From an uncultured Veillonella sp. (GTDB lineage Bacteria > Bacillota > Negativicutes > Veillonellales > Veillonellaceae), in assembly GCF_900545795.1 (NCBI RefSeq), contig NZ_URAR01000022.1:1-31320 (forward strand): a stretch of DNA of 31,320 nucleotides. Reading direction: 5' to 3'. This document shows, one piece after another, positions 14,299-22,257 of this stretch. The stretch's first letter is position 1, and the number at the start of each line of letters is the position of its first letter. The translations under genes were made by a program, and so were the position numbers. Below the pieces are notes generated by a model. It had not been told where the DNA came from and ran no database searches. It saw nothing but the letters and a program-made list of their open reading frames with translations.

Positions 14299-15402
14299 CT
14301 ATTTGATTTCCTTTAACTCATAACTTCTACTACCTAGCCCTAAAGCTTCTGCATGACTAAGCGCCGCTTCCCAATCAGTTTCAGGGGCGATTGATTTAAA
14401 ATGATCATGTCCATCATGATTAACTTCTGCCAACATACTACCAGGCATCACTGGTTGCGCATTAATTTTATCTGCACAAGCTTGATCTAAGGCCACCAAA
14501 TCTTTTGAAGCGAACATCCCTACATCAGGTACAATAGGAATATCATTTTCACTATGACAATCACAATATGGCGAAATATCAATAGCTAAGCTAATATGGA
14601 AAGCTGGACGATTTCTAACTACAGCGGCTGTGTATTCCGCCATTTTTTCACTAAGTACTGTATTGGCTTCATCCCACATTGGTGAAATAGCATCTACTGG
14701 ACATACACCTACGCAACGACCGCAGCCTACACATTTTTCTTCCGTAATAAAGGACTTCCCATTAGTCACATGAACCGCATCATGAGCACAATATTGTTCA
14801 CATTTACGGCAACCTACGCAAATATCTTGTTGTACAAATGGCTTACCAGCACTATGTTGCTCCATTTTACCAGCTCTAGAGCCACCGCCCATACCAAGAT
14901 TTTTAATAGCGCCACCAAAGCCTGCGGATTCATGGCCTTTAAAATGAGTCAATGAAATAACAATATCTGCATCCATCAAGGCGCGACCAATTTTTGCTTC
15001 TTTTACATGCTTCCCATCAGGTAATGGCACTAAAGTTTCATCTAAGCCCTTTAAACCATCAGCAATAATAACATGCGCACCTGTATTATACGGATTAAAT
15101 CCATTTTGATAGGCTGATTCAATGTGATCCAAGGCATTTTTACGGCCTCCCACATATAAAGTATTACAATCTGTCAAAAATGGACGACCGCCTAATTCTT
15201 TAATCACTTCCACCAAGCGAGCTACATATTGCGGACGTAAATAGGCTAAATTACCTGGCTCACCAAAATGCATTTTAATAGCAACAAATTTATTTTCAAA
15301 ATTAATATCCTTAATGCCCGCCTTAACAATTAAACGTTCAAACTTATCAGTCAAACTCTCCCCTACTCGCGTCCTCATAGACGTGAAAAATACCTCTGAC
15401 AT
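14299..15402 (-). CDS. DUF362 domain protein with two [4Fe-4S] clusters
   Basis: 367 residues. The N-terminal and central part is a DUF362 domain (KMHFGEPGNLAYLRP, FLTDCNTLY, VISLTHFKGHESAGFGGAIK with a conserved His and Gly-rich stretch GMGGGSRAGK). Between about residues 193 and 240 is a bacterial ferredoxin insert: CVGCRKCEQYC followed by CVGCGRCVGVCP, enough for two [4Fe-4S] clusters. The first motif has Ala where Pro normally follows the fourth Cys. The family's reaction is not established; an electron-transfer or cofactor role in anaerobes is usual speculation. AAGGAG lies about eleven bases before the ATG. It is monocistronic. Confidence 0.9.
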   Translation of the reverse strand: MSEVFFTSMRTRVGESLTDKFERLIVKAGIKDINFENKFVAIKMHFGEPGNLAYLRPQYVARLVEVIKELGGRPFLTDCNTLYVGGRKNALDHIESAYQNGFNPYNTGAHVIIADGLKGLDETLVPLPDGKHVKEAKIGRALMDADIVISLTHFKGHESAGFGGAIKNLGMGGGSRAGKMEQHSAGKPFVQQDICVGCRKCEQYCAHDAVHVTNGKSFITEEKCVGCGRCVGVCPVDAISPMWDEANTVLSEKMAEYTAAVVRNRPAFHISLAIDISPYCDCHSENDIPIVPDVGMFASKDLVALDQACADKINAQPVMPGSMLAEVNHDGHDHFKSIAPETDWEAALSHAEALGLGSRSYELKEIK

Positions 15403-15598
15403 ACCTATGCCAACTCCTTTTCTAATAACCTCATCATTTTATTAGTTACATAATGGCTACCCTACACCATATATCTAACTCTATTATATCAAAATTTGCA
15501 CACACCTTAAACTTGTAGCCCACTCCAAGCATAACAACTCTTATAGACCTACGGCCTCTAACCCCACAACCCCATAGTCAACACCTATAACTGTGTTG
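15403..15598. other. Intergenic DNA, promoter side of the DUF362 gene
   Basis: No gene seen. The part from about 15530 (CTCTTATAGACCT, then ACACCTATAACTGTGTTGCC) resembles a decayed further copy of the repeat unit that starts at 15599. Confidence 0.45.
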
Positions 15599-16058
15599 CC
15601 ATTAGATATAAGCCCTCAAATAAAAATGATTCCTACAAGAAATACCATTCGAACTCTACGAAAAGGTTCCCTTCCCCCTCCCTCATAAACTTATAGCTCG
15701 AGCCTGAAATTTAGCACGCCATTAGACATAATCCCCCCCAAATAAAAATGATTCCTACAAGAAATACTATTCCGATTGACAAGAGGTTTTCGACTTTCAT
15801 CTTCCGCCCCTCCATAAACTTATAGCTCGAGCCTATAATTGTGCTCCATTAGACATATTCCCTAAATAAAAAAGGTCCTACAAGAAATACCATTCGAGCT
15901 TGACGAGAGGTTTTCGGCTCTCATCTGCCTCCCCTCTATAAACTTATAGCTCGTGCCTATAATTGTGTCTCATTAGACATATTCCCTAAATAAAAAGGTC
16001 CTACAAGAAAACCATTCGAGCTTGACGAGAGGTTTTCGGTAGGACCTTTTTTATTTAT
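15599..16058. repeat. Four near-tandem copies of a 120-127 bp unit ending in the queF terminator
   Basis: Units start at about 15599, 15719, 15846 and 15970. Each has CATTAGA(C/T)ATA, AAATAAAAA, CCTACAAGAAA(TA)CCATTC and GAGGTTTTCG in the same order, then (in the first three) ATAAACTTATAGCTCG and CCTATAATTGTG. Divergence grows away from queF. The fourth unit, next to queF, has both arms of a perfect terminator hairpin; the other three keep only one arm. The segment ATAAACTTATAGCTCGAGCC is the inverted copy of the DNA spanning the queF stop codon. Confidence 0.85.
15986..16058 (-). terminator. Long intrinsic terminator of the queT-queF operon
   Basis: AAATAAAAAGGTCCTAC (15988-16004) pairs with GTAGGACCTTTTTTATTT (16039-16056), and inside it GAAAACC (16007-16013) pairs with GGTTTTC (16031-16037). 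On the minus strand the hairpin ends in TTTTTATTT. It starts about 40 bases after the queF stop codon. It could also work on plus-strand transcripts. Confidence 0.93.
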
Positions 16059-16095
16059 TTATATCTACAGACGGCCCCAAGGCTCGACCATAAGT

Positions 16096-16596
16096 TTATC
16101 TATATGCCACACGTTCCGGTTGCATATCATGAAAATGTAATCTTTCTTTAGCCACTGCTTCCCATTCAGTGCCTGGCTTCCCATAATTTGCATAAGGGTC
16201 GATGGCAAGGCCACCACGAGGTGTAAATTTTCCCCAAACTTCAATATATTTAGGGTCCATCAACTTAACCAAATCCTTCATAATAATATTTACGCAGTCT
16301 TCATGGAAGTCACCGTGATTTCTAAAGCTAAATAAATACAATTTCAAAGATTTACTTTCCACTAAGCGCTCATCTGGTACATAGGAAATATAAATAGTTG
16401 CAAAATCTGGTTGCCCAGTCATAGGACAGAGACTGGTAAATTCAGGACAGTTAAATTTTACAAAATAATCATTGCCTGGATGCTTATTTACAAAAGATTC
16501 TAAAATCTCTGGTGCATAGTCTGTTGGGTACTGTGTATTGGCACTGCCTAAACCATGAACCCCTTGTAATTCGTCTTTACTTCTACCGCTTGCCAT
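16096..16596 (-). CDS. queF: NADPH-dependent 7-cyano-7-deazaguanine (preQ0) reductase
   Basis: 166 residues, the short unimodular QueF type. It reduces preQ0 to preQ1 in the queuosine pathway for tRNA modification. The nucleophile Cys57 lies in TSLCPMTGQPDF, and the QueF motif ESKSLKLYLFSFRNHGDFHE is at about 80-99. PRGGLAIDPYANYG near the C-terminus is also conserved. AAGGAGGT precedes the ATG at 16596. It begins two bases after the queT stop codon, so the two genes form an operon under the preQ1 riboswitch. Confidence 0.97.
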   Translation of the reverse strand: MASGRSKDELQGVHGLGSANTQYPTDYAPEILESFVNKHPGNDYFVKFNCPEFTSLCPMTGQPDFATIYISYVPDERLVESKSLKLYLFSFRNHGDFHEDCVNIIMKDLVKLMDPKYIEVWGKFTPRGGLAIDPYANYGKPGTEWEAVAKERLHFHDMQPERVAYR

Positions 16597-16598
16597 AA

Positions 16599-17255
16599 TT
16601 ACCTCCTTGATGTATCAACGCCCCGCATCATAGCGGCCATATCATTTAAACTCACTTCATCAGCTTCATTAGATTGTTCATCGGAAGATTTCGCTTTATC
16701 AGTAAGCAGATCTTTCTCCGCTTTTTGTATTGCACTTGAACTCAATGCAGTAGCTTGAGATGTACGAGATAAACCCATAACACGTTCTAGCGCATTGACT
16801 AAAAAAAAGCTGACTACAGCAGAAATACCTTGTCCCACTAAAAGTGAACTAACTAATAATTCATAAGGTAAGTGTAGCATAGGTGCTAGCCACAAAGGAA
16901 CCACTAAACTAGGCACTAAAGTAATAAAAGGAATCACAATCCAATTGCCTAAACCAAAGCGCTTTCCTAAAGCAATCCCACCAGTAGTTACTAAGCCTAC
17001 TATACAGCCACCAATTGCATCAATAGGGCCTAATCCACCCATAATAAAATTACTGATTAGATTAGCTAAACCAAATACAACAACAGTAAAAGGAAATAAT
17101 GCTGCTAAGCCATAAAGAGCCGTAGCAATGCGAATCTGATATTGCCCAAAAGCAAAGCCCTGGGTAACTAGCATCACTACAATATACACAGCTAAACAAA
17201 GACCGGATACGGTCATTTTTTTTGTAGCACTCCAAGTGCTCACAGACTTCATCAT
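16599..17255 (-). CDS. queT: Queuosine precursor ECF transporter S component
   Basis: 218 residues. Five or six membrane segments in the first 165 residues and the QueT-family pattern YQIRIATALYGLAALFPF, then GLANLISNFIMGGLGPIDAI. It should bind a deazaguanine (preQ0, preQ1 or queuine) and import it with an EcfA1-EcfA2-EcfT module such as the one encoded at 21442-24001. The last 50 residues are a charged, Ser-rich hydrophilic tail that exceeds the usual length of about 170. The start at 17255 is an ATG doublet with AAGGAG eight bases upstream; that site is part of the preQ1 riboswitch. Confidence 0.92.
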   Translation of the reverse strand: MMKSVSTWSATKKMTVSGLCLAVYIVVMLVTQGFAFGQYQIRIATALYGLAALFPFTVVVFGLANLISNFIMGGLGPIDAIGGCIVGLVTTGGIALGKRFGLGNWIVIPFITLVPSLVVPLWLAPMLHLPYELLVSSLLVGQGISAVVSFFLVNALERVMGLSRTSQATALSSSAIQKAEKDLLTDKAKSSDEQSNEADEVSLNDMAAMMRGVDTSRR

Positions 17256-17262
17256 GTTTCAT

Positions 17263-17305
17263 TCTCCTTAGTTTTATTTAAAGACAGGATGGTTACGAAC
17301 TGTCT
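17263..17305 (-). promoter_or_regulatory. preQ1-I riboswitch controlling queT-queF translation
   Basis: On the minus strand AGACAG (17300-17305) pairs with CTGTCT (17282-17287) around the loop TTCGTAACCATC. It is followed by the A-rich tail TTAAATAAAACTAAGGAG. Stem, GTAACC in the loop and AAAACTAAGG tail match the preQ1-I class. The tail includes the ribosome binding site of queT, so ligand binding should block translation initiation. Confidence 0.94.
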
Positions 17306-17332
17306 TGTGTCCCCTTAATTTAGGACACAATA

Positions 17333-17364
17333 ACAACAGGCGATACCAAAGTATCGCCTGTTTA
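17333..17364 (-). terminator. Strong hairpin behind korB, at the 5' end of the queT leader
   Basis: A 12-bp perfect stem AACAGGCGATAC/GTATCGCCTGTT (17335-17346 with 17351-17362) has a four-base loop. The minus-strand tail GTTATTG is a poor T-tract. It may terminate the upstream korAB transcript, but a promoter for queT lies upstream of it, so it would also sit at the start of the queT mRNA. Confidence 0.65.
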
Positions 17365-17377
17365 TTACAGTAGCTCT

Positions 17378-17407
17378 ATCTTATCATTAAGACCTACTAT
17401 TCGTCAA
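17378..17407 (-). promoter_or_regulatory. Probable promoter of queT-queF
   Basis: Minus-strand TTGACG (17402-17407) and TAAGAT (17378-17383) with an 18-base spacer. The start site would be near 17371, upstream of the hairpin and the preQ1 riboswitch. Confidence 0.55.
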
Positions 17408-17512
17408 ATATGAGCTTATATTAACCCTTACTACAGCATCAAACATATACTACAAAAAGACTCATCCCCATAGAATATGTTCTCTATGCTGTTTCATTTT
17501 GCAACTTAAAAA

Positions 17513-18391
17513 TTATTTAAACTCTTCGCAAAGTTGATCAAATAATTCTTGTGATGGCTTAGTTACATCGTGAATTAATGCACGAGGATGTGGGCCACCA
17601 TTAGCTGCTGCTAATGCTTGTTCAAAGCTAGGTTTTTCTGTGTCTTGATAAATTAAGCCTGTTACAAGACCATCATATTCCCCAAGAACTTTAAGAGCTT
17701 CTGCACGATTATGAACATCATAACCTTCTACTTTACTCAAAGAAGTTAAGTTTTCTTTGAAGAAGTCATATCCATTGCGCTTATTGTAGGTTACGCATGG
17801 GCTAAATACGTTGATGAAGGAGAACCCTTCATGTTGCATACCTTGCTTAATTAATTCCACAAGTTCAGCGCGATTTGTCATATACCCTTGAGCTACGAAA
17901 GTAGCACCAGCGGCAATGGCAGTTTCACAGATTGGCAATGGAGATTCAAAAGAACCATGTGGAGATGTTTTAGTTACAAAGCCAACGTCAGAGCGTGGGG
18001 ACGTTTGACCTTTAGTTAAACCATAAACATGGTTGTCCATTACAACATAAGTAATATTCACATTGCGTTTGAAAGCGTGAATAGTATGACCCATACCGAT
18101 AGCGTACGCATCACCATCACCACCACAAACTACAACATTTAAATCTTGATTAGCAAGTTTTACCCCTTGAGCATAAGGAAGCGCACGACCATGTGTAGTA
18201 TGAGCACCATATGCATAGAAGTAACCGCCTATACGGCTAGAACAACCGATACCGGAAATTACTGCCAAATTATCAGGTGTAATACCAAGTGCTACTACTG
18301 CGTCAGTAATAGCTGCTTGTACCCCATAGTGACCACAACCAGGGCACCAATTTGGGCGAATATCATTTCTAAAATCAGCTACTGTTGCCAT
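17513..18391 (-). CDS. korB: 2-oxoacid:ferredoxin oxidoreductase subunit beta
   Basis: 292 residues. Binds thiamine pyrophosphate: N-terminal NWCPGCGHYGV, then IGCSSR and the TPP motif GGDGDAYAIGMGH with the following Asn in MDNHVYGLT. With the alpha/gamma subunit it oxidatively decarboxylates a 2-oxoacid to acyl-CoA and reduces ferredoxin. The sequence type (WCPGCGH, TTHGRALPYAQG) is that of 2-oxoglutarate/2-oxoacid enzymes rather than pyruvate synthase, but the substrate is not proven. AAGGAGG lies nine bases before the ATG. The alpha gene ends just before its start. Confidence 0.93.
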   Translation of the reverse strand: MATVADFRNDIRPNWCPGCGHYGVQAAITDAVVALGITPDNLAVISGIGCSSRIGGYFYAYGAHTTHGRALPYAQGVKLANQDLNVVVCGGDGDAYAIGMGHTIHAFKRNVNITYVVMDNHVYGLTKGQTSPRSDVGFVTKTSPHGSFESPLPICETAIAAGATFVAQGYMTNRAELVELIKQGMQHEGFSFINVFSPCVTYNKRNGYDFFKENLTSLSKVEGYDVHNRAEALKVLGEYDGLVTGLIYQDTEKPSFEQALAAANGGPHPRALIHDVTKPSQELFDQLCEEFK

Positions 18392-18392
18392 A

Positions 18393-20144
18393 TTATAAAA
18401 CCTCCTTAATTGCTTTTTTTACATATGTTGCTGTAAATGGTGTCCCATCATATTTCAAGCAACTATGGAGCTTAGTCTTATCTGGCATATTAATTCTAAA
18501 TAAGTCTGTTAATTGAGCTGTTGCGTTTTGTTCGCAAATAACAACTTTTTTAGCCTTATCATAGAATGGTAATAATTCCTTAGTTGGGAATGGTTTAATT
18601 AAGCGTAAGTGTAAATGATTTACTTTAACGCCTTCTGCTTCTAATTGTGCTGTAGCTTCTTCAATAGCACCGCGGCTAGATGCAATACCAATTACAAGTA
18701 CATCACATTCATCATGCTTAGCATTATTTAAGAATGGATCATATACTTTAGTAACCCCTTCAAGCTTGCGTAAACGTTTGTCAGTTTGACTTACGTGCAT
18801 AGCTGGAGATTCTGCTGGTTTACCTTCTTCATTATGTTCTAGACCAGTGGATAAGAACATACCGTTCTTCATACCTGGAATTGTACGAGGAGAAATACCA
18901 TCTTCTACTAGTTCAAAGCGTTTGAAGTAATTAGGACGTTCTAATTCTGGTAAATCTTCTTCCTTCATCAATTTGCCACGTGTAATTGGCACGCGGTTCA
19001 TATCAAAAGATGGTACAGATTGTTTATTCAAGCCTTGTTGTAAGTCTGGCATGAAAATAACTGGACATTGGAACGTTTCTGCTAAGTTAAAAGCATGTTG
19101 AATTTCATAGAAACATTCTTCAATACTAGTTGGAGAAATTACGATATTAGCATAGTCGCCATGAGCATTGTGGCAAGCTGCATTGATGTCGGAAGTTTCA
19201 ACTTTAGTCGCCATACCAGTGGATGGGCCAGAACGTTGCACATCAATAACAACCATTGGAAGTTCTGCCATGGACGCCATGGACAAGGACTCTGCCATAA
19301 GGCTTAAGCCAGGGCCGGATGTACAAGTGAAACCACGAACACCTGCATATACGCCACCCATTGCAGTCATACAAGCAGCAATTTCATCTTCAGTCTGAAC
19401 GATAGTAGAGCCTAATTTATCCATCTTCTTAATCATGTATTCCATAACTTCAGATGCTGGCGTAATAGGATAGGACGCCATAAATTTAGAGCCTGCTGCA
19501 ATAGCACCAAGAGCGATTGCTTCATTGCCGAGTAAGAACATTTGATCTTTCTTTTCTGGCACTGGAAGCGTATCAATTTCATTGTCGCCACGATGACTAG
19601 CGATAAATCCATAACCATCTTCAAAAGCTTGTAAGTTTTTGTCAATTACATCTTGAGATTTTTTTGCAAAGCGCAATTCAATAGCAGTTTTAAAAGGAGT
19701 TTTGTCAAAGCCCAAGAGAGCAACAGACATGCCTAATGCAACAATATTACGCATTAGTAAAGAGCCTTGTTTCATCGCTGCTTCTGTAATTGGTACTGCT
19801 AAGCAAGTAATTGGGGCGCCTTCGTATTTCGAGAAATCAGGTTCAACTTTGCTATCGCAGATGATGTAGCCGCCTTCGCGAACTTCTTCACCATGCTTAT
19901 CAACAGTTTCTTGGTCTAATGCCACTAAAAAGTCGATGCTTTCGCCTACAGTCATAATTGGCTCTAAGGCAATACGCAAAGCAAATGTTGTATGTCCCCC
20001 TTTAATACGAGAAGCAAAAAGTCGTTGACTATACAACGAATAGCCTTCTTTGGCTAAAATTGTGGCCATAATTTCGCCGCAGCTTTCGATACCTTCGCCT
20101 TGTTGGCCACCCATTTTCCAAATAAAATCTTTACGTTGTTGCAA
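18393..20144 (-). CDS. korA: 2-oxoacid:ferredoxin oxidoreductase subunit alpha with fused gamma domain
   Basis: 583 residues. Residues 1-185 are the gamma domain (GGQQGEGIESCGEIMA, then SRIKGGHTTF). The rest is the alpha subunit: YPITPASEVMEY near 225, TEDEIAACMTAMGG with the catalytic Glu, TSGPGLSLM, and RSGPSTGMATK. Such gamma-alpha fusions pair with a beta subunit as encoded next. The start is taken as TTG at 20144 because AAGGAGG is nine bases away; a GTG at 20153 directly abuts the ribosome binding site. The complex would supply reduced ferredoxin, for example to the hydrogenase. Confidence 0.93.
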   Translation of the reverse strand: MQQRKDFIWKMGGQQGEGIESCGEIMATILAKEGYSLYSQRLFASRIKGGHTTFALRIALEPIMTVGESIDFLVALDQETVDKHGEEVREGGYIICDSKVEPDFSKYEGAPITCLAVPITEAAMKQGSLLMRNIVALGMSVALLGFDKTPFKTAIELRFAKKSQDVIDKNLQAFEDGYGFIASHRGDNEIDTLPVPEKKDQMFLLGNEAIALGAIAAGSKFMASYPITPASEVMEYMIKKMDKLGSTIVQTEDEIAACMTAMGGVYAGVRGFTCTSGPGLSLMAESLSMASMAELPMVVIDVQRSGPSTGMATKVETSDINAACHNAHGDYANIVISPTSIEECFYEIQHAFNLAETFQCPVIFMPDLQQGLNKQSVPSFDMNRVPITRGKLMKEEDLPELERPNYFKRFELVEDGISPRTIPGMKNGMFLSTGLEHNEEGKPAESPAMHVSQTDKRLRKLEGVTKVYDPFLNNAKHDECDVLVIGIASSRGAIEEATAQLEAEGVKVNHLHLRLIKPFPTKELLPFYDKAKKVVICEQNATAQLTDLFRINMPDKTKLHSCLKYDGTPFTATYVKKAIKEVL

Positions 20145-20364
20145 AAGATTCACCCTCCTTAGGATTGTAATACATAAATACGCTCTTAAAACTATACTAT
20201 CTCTTAACTTAATCTTATTCTAACATCTTTATGCAAAATCAGCAATCTAATATGCTCATTTGAAATGCATATTTTTCATTATCACCTATATGGAAATTAT
20301 ATAGGTATTCTCATTTCTATAGTGTATATAATTCCCTCTATTTTGTAGGTATTTTGCCAATAAA

Positions 20365-20411
20365 AATAAGTGAATTTATATGCAAAATTTCAGCATGTAA
20401 ATTCACTTATT
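20365..20411 (-). terminator. Intrinsic terminator behind truA
   Basis: Arms of 19 bases (20365-20383 with 20393-20411, starting AATAAGTGAATTTA) pair with one mismatch. On the minus strand the hairpin is followed by TTTTATTGG. It lies 30 bases beyond the truA stop codon. Confidence 0.9.
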
Positions 20412-20439
20412 TTAACCCTAATTAGGATATTTTATTATA

Positions 20440-21236
20440 TTATTTCACCATATTTTTACGGCATTCTTGAATTACTTCGTCCATTCTTTGCGAAGCAAAA
20501 AATATTTCCTCTAAGAATAGTCCTTGCGGTGGAGCTGTTTTTCCAATCACACGACGATCTTTTTTAGCCAGTAAGCTGCTAATTTGAGAGGGAGCAATTT
20601 TACCTAAACCTACATCCACTAACAGGCCTGCTATATTTCGTACCATATGGTATAAAAAGCCATCACCAATTACATGCAATTTAATCATGTGTTCCTCTAA
20701 AATTGGCGTAATCGCATAAATTGTTTTTACTGGATTCGCTGGCGTTGAATTTGTTCCCTGTAAAGTTGTAAAATCGTGAGTCCCTTCTAATTCTTTAGCC
20801 CCAAGCCTCATAAGCGCCAAGGATAAAGGCTTTTTAACATGCCAATGATAGCGCGCATATGCAAAGGATCCTCTACGGGATGATTGCGAATTATATATAC
20901 ATATTCTTTCCCCACTATATTCCAACGGGGCTTCCAATCTAGAGGTATTTCTTCCGCCCTAGTTACCACTATATAAGGTGGTAAATGAGCAATTAAAGCG
21001 CGTAATAAATTTTCTACAGGAATCCGGCCCGTAGTCAAAAATGTTACCACTTGAAAACGGGCGTGAACCCCAGCATCAGTTCGTGAAGCGCCATATATCT
21101 GTATAGGCTCATTGCACACCTTGCTCAGAGCCTCTTCTAAATAGGCTTGAACAGTGGGCCCATTGGCTTGCCTTTGATACCCACTAAGGGTAGTTCCATC
21201 ATAGGCCACAATCAATCGAATATTGCGTTTCATCAT
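20440..21236 (-). pseudogene. truA: tRNA pseudouridine synthase A, interrupted by a frameshift
   Basis: Two overlapping reading frames together make one TruA. The N-terminal frame (21236 down to 20808) has VAYDGTTLSGYQRQ and GASRTDAGVHARFQ with the catalytic Asp, and reads well to HPVEDPLHM. The C-terminal frame continues with RYHWHVKKPLSLALM, ELEGTHDF, GDGFLYHMVRNIAGLL and KTAPPQGLFL, and ends at 20440. The switch is at the dinucleotide run GCGCGC (20851-20856): taking out one GC restores D-P-x-x-x-R-Y-x-W-H-V with the family spacing. All key motifs are intact, so the lesion is recent, a sequencing error, or a phase-variable slip. The normal product makes pseudouridine 38-40 in tRNA. The position after ecfT is the usual Firmicutes one. 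Confidence 0.9.
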
Positions 21237-21295
21237 ATAATTTAACTATCCTTTTTACTAAATCTCAGAGCTGAAACAACTAGCTTATTGCCTAT

Positions 21296-21480
21296 CCAAG
21301 AATATAAAATATCTTCTAAGCACAATTAGGCATCATAACAAAAGTCCATATTTTTGCTCAACTTGTTTACCAAGTATATAAAATACCATCTAAGCACAAT
21401 TAGCTATCACAAACAAAAGCATATGTTCTTGCTCAGCTTGCTTACCAAGTATATAAAATACCTTCTAAACGCAAACCTAA
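21296..21480. repeat. 74-75 bp tandem repeat containing copies of the ecfT 3' end
   Basis: Copies start at 21296, 21370 and 21445. The third copy is the coding 3' end of ecfT; the others lie behind its stop codon. On the minus strand each carries GGTATTTTATATACTTGG or a variant, the codons for Gly-Ile-Leu-Tyr-Thr-Trp, followed in two copies by TAA. The two outer copies share CTAAGCACAATTAG and TTGCTCA(A/G)CTTG. Confidence 0.88.
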
Positions 21481-22257
21481 TAAGACTATTGTGACAATAA
21501 TAACAGCACCTAAACCTATGTAATCATAAGAGGTAATAGACAATTCTTTCATTCGTGTTCTATTTTCTCCTCCTCGATAGCAACGTGCTTCCATGGCAAT
21601 AGCCAATTCATCAGCTCGACGAAAGGCACTAATAAATAAAGGCACTAATAGAGGAATCATATTCTTTGCCCGCTTGATAATGCTCCCCGTAGTAAAGTCT
21701 GCACCACGTGCTTCCTGCGCCTTCATAATGCGATCGGTTTCCTCTAGTAAAGTAGGAATGAAGCGCAAGGCAATCGTCATCATCATAGCCAACTCATGAG
21801 CCGGTACGCCAATGCGACGGAAAGGATTAAGCAAATACTCAATACCATCAGTCAAGCGAATCGGTGATGTTGTATAGGTCAATAACGACGAGAACATGAT
21901 AAGGAATACTAAGCGAGCTGCCATAAAGCTCCCCATACGAACGCCTTCATCAGAAATAGACAGAAAGCTATATTGCCAAATTACATTGCCAGGTGTAGTA
22001 AACACATGAATTAAAAGCGTAAAAACAATGATCACCCATAGGGGTTTAATTGAGGTCCAAATGACGCGCCATGGTAGCTGTGACATGCGAAAAGCCAATA
22101 AGGTAAAGGCAGCTACTACAGCATACGCCAGCACTGAGTTAGCTAAAAAGATAGCTACCATAAAGATAATGGTGCTCATTATTTTAGCTCGTGGGTCCAT
22201 GCGATGCAAAAATGAATCGCCAGGGAAAAATTGCCCAATGGTAATATTCTTTAGCAT
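21442..22257 (-). CDS. ecfT: Energy-coupling factor transporter transmembrane subunit EcfT
   Basis: 271 residues, five or six membrane segments. EcfT joins the two ATPases to interchangeable S components for vitamin and metal uptake. N-terminal FFPGDSFLHRMDPRAK and the two coupling motifs with A-R-G/A-R-x-x-x-G (AQEARGAD near 184 and AMEARCYRGG near 222) are present. The ATG at 22257 overlaps the ecfA2 stop by seven bases, indicating coupled translation. The last codons (Gly-Ile-Leu-Tyr-Thr-Trp) are duplicated in the repeats behind the gene. Confidence 0.96.
   Translation of the reverse strand: MLKNITIGQFFPGDSFLHRMDPRAKIMSTIIFMVAIFLANSVLAYAVVAAFTLLAFRMSQLPWRVIWTSIKPLWVIIVFTLLIHVFTTPGNVIWQYSFLSISDEGVRMGSFMAARLVFLIMFSSLLTYTTSPIRLTDGIEYLLNPFRRIGVPAHELAMMMTIALRFIPTLLEETDRIMKAQEARGADFTTGSIIKRAKNMIPLLVPLFISAFRRADELAIAMEARCYRGGENRTRMKELSITSYDYIGLGAVIIVTIVLLGLRLEGILYTW

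Noticed and set aside
14770..14955. Plus-strand ORF inside the DUF362 gene
   Set aside because: A frame shadow of a well-conserved iron-sulfur protein with no ribosome binding site.
15599..16058. CRISPR array
   Set aside because: Units are 120-127 bp with continuous similarity and no unique spacers, and no cas genes are present.
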